This document shows positions 16,261-20,264 of a stretch of DNA of 20,264 nucleotides, piece after piece. Source of the DNA: Desulfobacula sp. (GTDB lineage Bacteria > Desulfobacterota > Desulfobacteria > Desulfobacterales > Desulfobacteraceae); the NCBI GenBank assembly GCA_029940235.1, contig JAOZRI010000008.1:1-20264 (forward strand), read 5' to 3'. Under the pieces are notes generated by a model. The model was not told the origin of the DNA, ran no database searches, and saw nothing but the letters and a program-made list of their open reading frames with translations. The translations under genes and the position numbers were made by a program. How positions within the stretch are numbered: position 1 is the first letter of the stretch; each line of letters opens with the position of its first letter.

Positions 16261-17172
16261 ATGAGTTCCATATCAAATCAGCCTTTATTAGCAAGTGCAG
16301 CACCCCGACAAAATTATCTCTCCGATGCACAGTTTTTAAGTTATGTTAGAAAACAATCAATAAGTGCCTATGAAAACCTTGATGCAGGGCTGACCATACA
16401 GACAAAAGAGGGAGATCTTGTTACATTAACATCCAATTCATATGCTCAATTAGATGCTCATATGTATGACTCCAGAGGTGTTCTTCAAACAGAATCAGGC
16501 AGTGCCATGGTGACCCAGAACAGAAGAGAAATCACTCTGACTTCAGGCGAAAGCTTCTCTTTTTCTGTTATTGGGGATTTAAGTGAAGCAGAACTGGCTG
16601 ATATAGAGGCCATTGTAAAAGGTATTGATGAAGTAATTTCTGAAATGGTTCAGGGTGATATGGATGATGCTGTTGACAAAGCTCTTTCCATGGGTGGCTA
16701 TGACACTGTTTCCATGTATGCTGCCGATATATCCTATGAAAGATCATATCAAATTGTATCCCAAACCACATCTCAAACCGGGGCACAAACCATGGGGTCC
16801 ATACCAGAAGCACAACCTGAAATGTTGCCAAAAGAGGAAAGTCCTGCTGTCTCTGCAAACAAATTTTTTCCGGAAAATTACACTCCTGGCAAACAACAAG
16901 AGAGTGCAATAAAAAATATAAACAAATTTATTGAAAAAATGACTGAACAGCTGGCAAAACATGAAGCAAAACTGGTTGATAAAGCTCAAAAACCCATTGA
17001 TAAGCTTTTTAGGCATCATCTTGAAGATGTAAAAAAAGATTTGGACAGTGATCGTGACCAGAAATTTTCACCATACAATGCCATTGATAAGGTAAGACAG
17101 CAGATAGAAAAATTTATTGATAAAATGGCAAAGAAGATGTTTAAAGATCATTTTGAAACTTTTATGGAATAA
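16261..17172 (+). CDS. Unknown 303-residue protein with helical C-terminus
   Basis: I do not recognise the family with confidence. The N-terminal part (about 30-180) looks like a mixed beta/alpha domain: YENLDAGLTIQTKEGDLVTLTS, then REITLTSGESFSFSVIGDLSEAEL, then a helix ending MVQGDMDDAVDKALSMGGYDTVSMYAADISY. A Ser/Thr/Gln/Pro-rich linker follows (about 180-215). The last 90 residues are charged and helical (FIEKMTEQLAKHEAKLVDKAQ...IEKFIDKMAKKMF), likely a coiled coil. There is no signal peptide or transmembrane helix. AAGGAG lies 7 bases before the ATG. A possible sigma-28 promoter upstream would tie it to motility; this is inference. It is followed by an independently promoted HDOD gene. 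Confidence 0.75.
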   Translation: MSSISNQPLLASAAPRQNYLSDAQFLSYVRKQSISAYENLDAGLTIQTKEGDLVTLTSNSYAQLDAHMYDSRGVLQTESGSAMVTQNRREITLTSGESFSFSVIGDLSEAELADIEAIVKGIDEVISEMVQGDMDDAVDKALSMGGYDTVSMYAADISYERSYQIVSQTTSQTGAQTMGSIPEAQPEMLPKEESPAVSANKFFPENYTPGKQQESAIKNINKFIEKMTEQLAKHEAKLVDKAQKPIDKLFRHHLEDVKKDLDSDRDQKFSPYNAIDKVRQQIEKFIDKMAKKMFKDHFETFME

Positions 17173-17263
17173 ATTCTTTCTATTTTTTTACAAACCCGGT
17201 AATTAAAAAAAGTAACCATTTTTTTATGGAATCCATTCAGAAGTTTAAATTGTTTGCTTTTTC

Positions 17264-17293
17264 TTGACTTCTTTTATTTCTTTCACGTATCAT
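17264..17293 (+). promoter_or_regulatory. Candidate sigma-70 promoter of the HDOD gene
   Basis: TTGACT (17264-17269) and TATCAT (17288-17293) are 18 bases apart. Transcription would begin near 17300, immediately before the leader hairpin at 17307-17375, giving a leader of about 85 bases. The rest of the spacer from 17173 contains only AT-rich sequence without an ORF. Confidence 0.5.
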
Positions 17294-17306
17294 ATCGTAA
17301 ATAGTG

Positions 17307-17375
17307 CCTGACTAAAAATCTGCAATTTTATTTGAAAACAGAGCGGGCTCTATATAAACAATTAGATCAGTCAGG
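17307..17375 (+). promoter_or_regulatory. Leader hairpin able to occlude the HDOD ribosome site
   Basis: Three short helices stack in register: CCTGACT (17307-17313) with AGTCAGG (17369-17375), ATCT (17318-17321) with AGAT (17364-17367), and AATT (17324-17327) with AATT (17360-17363). Inside is an apical stem, AGAGC (17340-17344) with GCTCT (17347-17351). The base of the stem includes the AGG of the Shine-Dalgarno AGGAAA (17373-17378), so folding would block initiation at ATG 17385. I do not match it to a named riboswitch. Confidence 0.55.
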
Positions 17376-17384
17376 AAATTGTGC

Positions 17385-18233
17385 ATGAGTGCTATCCAGG
17401 AACTTGTAAAAGAGATAAAAAATTTAAAACCCATACCTGCTGTGATCAGTCAGATTCTTGATATAGTTGATCAGCCTGACAGCTCCATGACTCAAATAGC
17501 CAATGTTATTCAATATGATCCAGCTGTTACAGCAAGTGTTTTAAGAATGTGTAATTCTGCATTTTTTGGATTAAAGCATCCCGCAGAATCCATTAAAGAT
17601 GCTGTTACACTGCTTGGTATAGATCAAATTGTAGAGATTGTATTGGTCAATTCAGGCGCCAAAGTTTTATCTGGTGAAAGCAGAGGATATGGTCTTCATG
17701 AAGGAGCAATGTGGAAATATTCTGTCTCTTCTGCTTTAATTGCAAAGCAGATTGCTCAAAAGCTTGGCATGAAAAATCAAAATACAATTTTTACAGCAGC
17801 TTTACTCAAGGATATTGGCAAGATAGTTCTGGACAGGTTTATTCAAGATTCCTTTGAAAAAATAACAGCACTGGTTGTGGATGATAATTTAAGCTTTTTA
17901 GAGGCTGAAAAGAGAATCATTGGTGTGGATCATACCGAGCTTGGAGGAATGATTGCTAAAATGTGGAAATTTTCTCCTAAAATGGTACGAATTATTCGTA
18001 ATCACCATTTAGCTGATATTTCAATGGTCAAGGAAAAAGAGATTGCCATTGTCTATCTTGCTGACTGCATATGCATGATGATTGGAATTGGCGTCGGTTC
18101 AGACGGCCTGGCATATAAATTTAATGACCAGGCCATGGCCGAGCTTGGGATGGAACCCGATGATATCTCAAAAATAATTGCCCAGTTTGCCGTTAATATG
18201 GAAAAAGTTGAAAATCTGTTCGATATGGTCTGA
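17385..18233 (+). CDS. HDOD-domain signalling protein
   Basis: HDOD proteins are HD-related, mostly non-catalytic signalling modules found in motility, chemotaxis and stress circuits. This single-domain protein of 282 residues covers PIPAVISQILDIVDQPDSSM, then IANVIQYDPAVTASVLRMCNSAFFG and the AVTLLGIDQI helix, all classic HDOD. In place of the metal-binding His-Asp pair it has LLKDIGK, consistent with loss of hydrolase activity. The frame extends to a TTG at 17379, but ATG 17385 has AGGA 8 bases upstream, whereas the TTG would sit on top of that site. The leader can form a long hairpin that pairs with the ribosome site. A terminator follows the stop. No output domain is attached. Confidence 0.9.
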   Translation: MSAIQELVKEIKNLKPIPAVISQILDIVDQPDSSMTQIANVIQYDPAVTASVLRMCNSAFFGLKHPAESIKDAVTLLGIDQIVEIVLVNSGAKVLSGESRGYGLHEGAMWKYSVSSALIAKQIAQKLGMKNQNTIFTAALLKDIGKIVLDRFIQDSFEKITALVVDDNLSFLEAEKRIIGVDHTELGGMIAKMWKFSPKMVRIIRNHHLADISMVKEKEIAIVYLADCICMMIGIGVGSDGLAYKFNDQAMAELGMEPDDISKIIAQFAVNMEKVENLFDMV

Positions 18234-18276
18234 TAAAGGCAAGCTGATGGTTTTTTTTACATACCCACAATCGATC

Positions 18277-18315
18277 TGGCGTGAATCTAAATTAGTTTAC
18301 ACGCCATATTTTTAT
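18277..18315 (+). terminator. Rho-independent terminator after the HDOD gene
   Basis: TGGCGTG (18277-18283) pairs with CACGCCA (18300-18306) around a 16-base loop, followed by a T-rich run (18309-18313). It lies about 45 bases past the HDOD stop and just before the convergent higA end. Confidence 0.65.
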
Positions 18316-18331
18316 ATAATAGTCAATTTTA

Positions 18332-18616
18332 CTATGCTGCTACTGGTTCAATATTTTTCAAAGATAGATAGTTTACCTGACTGAGTTCCCAGTTGTTTTG
18401 AAGATTAAGCCAGAATTGAGGGCTGCCTCCCAGTGATTTTGACAGCTTTACTGCCATTTCAGCACTTATGCCTCGTTTACCCCGACATATTTCATTAATT
18501 GTTTTCGGCAATACACCAATATGCTTTGCCAGTGCTGTTTGAGAAAGTTCTATTTCTTCTAACTCATCCTTTAAAATTTCCCCAGGATGAATAGGTGTAA
18601 TATGTAATTCAGACAT
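18332..18616 (-). CDS. higA: HigA antitoxin (XRE-family HTH)
   Basis: This is the antitoxin and autorepressor of a type II toxin-antitoxin pair. The 94-residue protein begins with the family signature HPGEILKDELEE, followed by a helix-turn-helix (LSQTALAKHIGVLPKTINEICRGKRGIS) and the closing LGGSPQFWLNLQNNWEL, the standard HigA/VapI ending. It is second in the operon, 19 bases after higB, in the usual toxin-first order. GGAG lies 7 bases before the ATG. Its DNA target is probably the large palindrome at 18971-19028. Confidence 0.95.
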   Translation of the reverse strand: MSELHITPIHPGEILKDELEEIELSQTALAKHIGVLPKTINEICRGKRGISAEMAVKLSKSLGGSPQFWLNLQNNWELSQVNYLSLKNIEPVAA

Positions 18617-18635
18617 TAAAAATCTCCTTTTTTAA

Positions 18636-18932
18636 TCAGTGATAATCAATAATTTCCACATCTGTTGCATATGCTTTGATCCATCTAAAACAAATTCGAT
18701 ATTGGTCATTGATCCGAATGCTATTTTGCCCTTTTCTATTGCCTTTGAGTGATTTAAATCGGTTGCCCCTAATTTCACGTAGATCCTGAATAGAAGTAGC
18801 TGCACTTAAACGGGCAAGCTTGATCTGAGCTTTTTTATGGAGTATTTTAGGCAATAGATTGATAGCTGATTTGGAAATTATACCATAATTGATATCCTGT
18901 GTAGCCTTGTTTTTAAAATTTTTTATTGCCAT
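18636..18932 (-). CDS. higB: HigB toxin (RelE/ParE-type mRNA interferase)
   Basis: This is a ribosome-dependent mRNA endonuclease of the RelE superfamily, neutralised by HigA. The C-terminal block LREIRGNRFKSLKGNRKGQNSIRINDQYRICFRW...DVEIIDYH is the conserved HigB core containing the basic active-site residues. The start ATG 18932 gives MAIKNFKNK and 98 residues, with AGAGGTG 7 bases upstream. The frame is open ten codons further to 18962, but those residues (MGLSLKRCCI) do not look like the family and would overlap the transcription start. The protein appears complete and probably functional. Confidence 0.93.
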   Translation of the reverse strand: MAIKNFKNKATQDINYGIISKSAINLLPKILHKKAQIKLARLSAATSIQDLREIRGNRFKSLKGNRKGQNSIRINDQYRICFRWIKAYATDVEIIDYH

Positions 18933-18960
18933 GATGCAACACCTCTTTAACGATAGACCC

Positions 18961-18990
18961 ACTATACCGGTAAACAGTATAAAATGTCAA
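18961..18990 (-). promoter_or_regulatory. higBA promoter
   Basis: On the minus strand TTGACA (18990-18985) and TATAGT (18966-18961) are 18 bases apart. The -35 box lies inside the left arm of the palindrome, so HigA binding there would block transcription. Confidence 0.7.
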
Positions 18991-19028
18991 TAAAATTTTA
19001 AATACCGATTGACATTTTATACTGTTTA
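18971..19028. promoter_or_regulatory. Large perfect palindrome, probable HigA operator
   Basis: The arms 18971-18991 and 19008-19028 are perfect inverted copies over 21 bases, separated by 16 bases. Each arm carries TTGACA pointing outward and an imperfect dyad ACA-N8-TGT of the sort bound by HTH dimers. It thus holds two outward -35 boxes, one for higBA and one reading toward 19102. Binding by HigA is inference from position and family behaviour. Confidence 0.75.
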
Positions 19029-19037
19029 AGTTTCTAT
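19009..19037 (+). promoter_or_regulatory. Weak mirror-image promoter toward the lipoprotein gene
   Basis: TTGACA (19009-19014) in the right arm of the palindrome is followed after 17 bases by TTCTAT (19032-19037). The -35 is consensus but the -10 is poor. It would give a leader of about 60 bases for the gene at 19102. Confidence 0.35.
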
Positions 19038-19101
19038 GAGTACAAACAGAGCAATTCTACCTGAAAAAGGAAATTAGAAAGCAAAGAAAAGGATTTATTA
19101 T

Positions 19102-19728
19102 ATGAAAAAAGTGTGTATTCTTTGGATATTTATTGTAATCGTGGCAACAGGTTGTATAAGTATGCAAAATAAAAGAGGAGTAAAAAATAATATTTTTTAC
19201 TCCTCCTATCCTGAAATTGCGGTAAAACTATCCCAGGAATTAAAATTTTTTGGGAATATGGCAGACAATGAATTTGGGTTTTATCTAAATAGTGAAACCG
19301 GTTCTAATCAAAGCAATGAAAAATTTTTATTTAGAGACAAAAATAAAGAAACATGGATTATATTTAGTATTAATAAAATTCAACGTGGATTTTTTCTTCC
19401 CAACCAAACTCCTACGGGTAAAAAGATAATATTATCTAACCAGGAAGATCACTATGGAAAACGTTATCATTATGATGTTTGGGCTCAAAGAGACAAGAAG
19501 AACCATGCATGTTCTTTGATTAAACAATATTACCGGATTGCTGGAGGAAAAGGAGAGATATTGATCAAAATTTTATATATTCAGCAACAAATAACAAACG
19601 AATATGATTGTAATCATTGGCAAGATATTAATATGCTGACAAATGCTCAGAGAGGAACGCTTCAAAAATTTATGAAAAATTCAACAGAAAAAATGCAGTT
19701 TATTGATTATTCTGATGTTTCTATTTAA
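19102..19728 (+). CDS. Unknown lipoprotein
   Basis: I do not recognise this 208-residue protein. Residues 1-18 are a lipoprotein signal: MKK, a hydrophobic stretch, and the lipobox-like VATGC with the acceptor cysteine at 18. The mature part has no transmembrane helix and many Asn, Lys and Tyr residues. The DNA is more AT-rich than the housekeeping genes nearby, which hints at recent acquisition. AAGGA lies 8 bases before the ATG. It is divergent from higBA across the palindrome and its stop overlaps the convergent lipoprotein gene by 8 bases. Confidence 0.75.
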   Translation: MKKVCILWIFIVIVATGCISMQNKRGVKNNIFYSSYPEIAVKLSQELKFFGNMADNEFGFYLNSETGSNQSNEKFLFRDKNKETWIIFSINKIQRGFFLPNQTPTGKKIILSNQEDHYGKRYHYDVWAQRDKKNHACSLIKQYYRIAGGKGEILIKILYIQQQITNEYDCNHWQDINMLTNAQRGTLQKFMKNSTEKMQFIDYSDVSI

Positions 19729-20140
19729 ACTTTTGAATTTCATCATATATTTTTTTGCACAAAGTTATATTTTCTGGAGATTTATCAAATGTAAAGTTTC
19801 CTTCAAAAGTTTTTAATAATTTTACTGAAACACACCTTGAAAAGCTATTTTTAAAGGATGTTATATCTTTTTCAGACATCATAGATGGCATAAATTCAAG
19901 TTCCCGCTCACCACACTCTAAGCAGATTGAGTTAAATTCGGTTGAAAAAATTTCTTCTTCCATATCAAAACACATGGATATGGTTGGGAAAAAAGAATTC
20001 AACTTTTCATCAGCTAACTCATAGAAATTAATTTTGTAAACCTGTTCTGTAAAGTAATCTTTTGATATATTCATTCTTGTGCTGCCACATCCTGATAAAA
20101 AAATAATACTAATATAAATAATAATTATTTTAAAATTCAT
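19721..20140 (-). CDS. Unknown small lipoprotein, Cys-rich
   Basis: I do not recognise this 139-residue protein. It has a lipoprotein signal with lipobox FLSGC (acceptor Cys 18). The mature part contains several cysteines, including an adjacent CLEC pair in the middle, which could form disulfides after export. GGGGA lies about 8 bases before the ATG at 20140. It is convergent with the preceding lipoprotein gene (8-base overlap at the stops) and follows hisF on the same strand after a 23-base gap, so it could be read from the his operon. The base composition is very AT-rich. Confidence 0.75.
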   Translation of the reverse strand: MNFKIIIIYISIIFLSGCGSTRMNISKDYFTEQVYKINFYELADEKLNSFFPTISMCFDMEEEIFSTEFNSICLECGERELEFMPSMMSEKDITSFKNSFSRCVSVKLLKTFEGNFTFDKSPENITLCKKIYDEIQKFK

Positions 20141-20163
20141 TTTTTATTCCCCTCTAATGTTTT

Positions 20164-20264
20164 TTAAACAGTCCTGATTTCGATATTATTGTCAGCAAGA
20201 TAAGTTTTCACATCTTCAATCAAAACTTCTTTTCTGTGAAATATTCCAGCTGCAAGGGCAGCTT
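20164..20264 (-). CDS. hisF: Imidazole glycerol phosphate synthase subunit HisF, C-terminal fragment
   Basis: The minus-strand frame entering from the right edge encodes AALAAGIFHRKEVLIEDVK and further residues, ending IEIRTV at a TAA (20164-20166). This matches the end of HisF, where a [AS]-[AG]-IFH motif precedes the last helix (usually DVK-x-YL). HisF is the cyclase subunit that, with HisH, makes IGP and AICAR in histidine synthesis. Only about 32 residues are visible; the rest lies beyond the window. Confidence 0.82.
   Translation of the reverse strand, partial: AALAAGIFHRKEVLIEDVKTYLADNNIEIRTV

Noticed and set aside
17173..17235. Terminator after the 16261 gene (poly-A and poly-T tracts)
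   Set aside because: The A and T runs can pair but there is no GC-rich stem; support is too weak to annotate.
1..20264. CRISPR array, prophage, insertion sequence or integrase
   Set aside because: No regularly spaced direct repeats, cas genes, phage genes or transposase reading frames are visible on either strand.

Overview
This is an AT-rich bacterial chromosome segment. It is densely packed, with short operons on both strands, and mostly holds housekeeping genes. The gene mix suggests an anaerobic, sulfate-reducing Desulfobacterota of the Desulfobacterales type: an AmrS-like radical SAM protein, a GlcF/LutA-type Fe-S protein, a YhcC-type radical SAM protein, a zinc-ribbon/DUF3426 protein and SerB with two ACT domains. 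That taxonomic guess is inference; there is no rRNA or other marker to fix it.

Layout. 1-3274 (+): the end of amrS, then cca (tRNA CCA-adding enzyme, TTG start) and an MFS transporter, with very short spacing or overlaps. 3433-6067 (+): serB and an overlapping two-[4Fe-4S]/CCG-domain protein. 6095-7853 (-): a queD-queE-queC operon making preQ0 for queuosine. 7983-8059 (-): elongator tRNA-Met with its own near-consensus promoter and a strong terminator. 8111-13517 (-): mnmG, a J-domain co-chaperone, hpt and a membrane-anchored zinc-ribbon protein with an extremely acidic linker. 13713-14144 (+): a small unknown protein made of two tandem Cys-containing repeats, followed by a long imperfect palindromic intergenic element (14180-14291). 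14333-15256 (+): YhcC-family radical SAM protein, convergent with a SpoU/TrmH RNA methyltransferase (15317-16123, -). 16261-17172 (+): unknown protein with a possible sigma-28 promoter. 17385-18233 (+): an HDOD protein whose leader can fold into a long hairpin covering its Shine-Dalgarno. 18332-20140: accessory-looking stretch with a higBA toxin-antitoxin module under a large perfect palindrome and two orphan lipoproteins. 20164-20264 (-): the 3' end of hisF.

Several genes serve tRNA biology: cca, tRNA-Met, queD/E/C, mnmG and the SpoU methyltransferase. The most interesting observation is the J-domain gene at 10546-11505. One continuous reading frame carries an intact J domain, then an in-frame UGA (11092-11094), then an intact DnaJ C-terminal substrate-binding region. 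Just 3' of the UGA is a short hairpin whose spacing and loop fit the loose bacterial SECIS model. It is therefore a candidate selenocysteine-containing J-domain protein, with recent nonsense mutation or sequence error as the competing explanations. The HDOD leader hairpin and the bidirectional higBA palindrome are the next best candidates for undescribed regulation.
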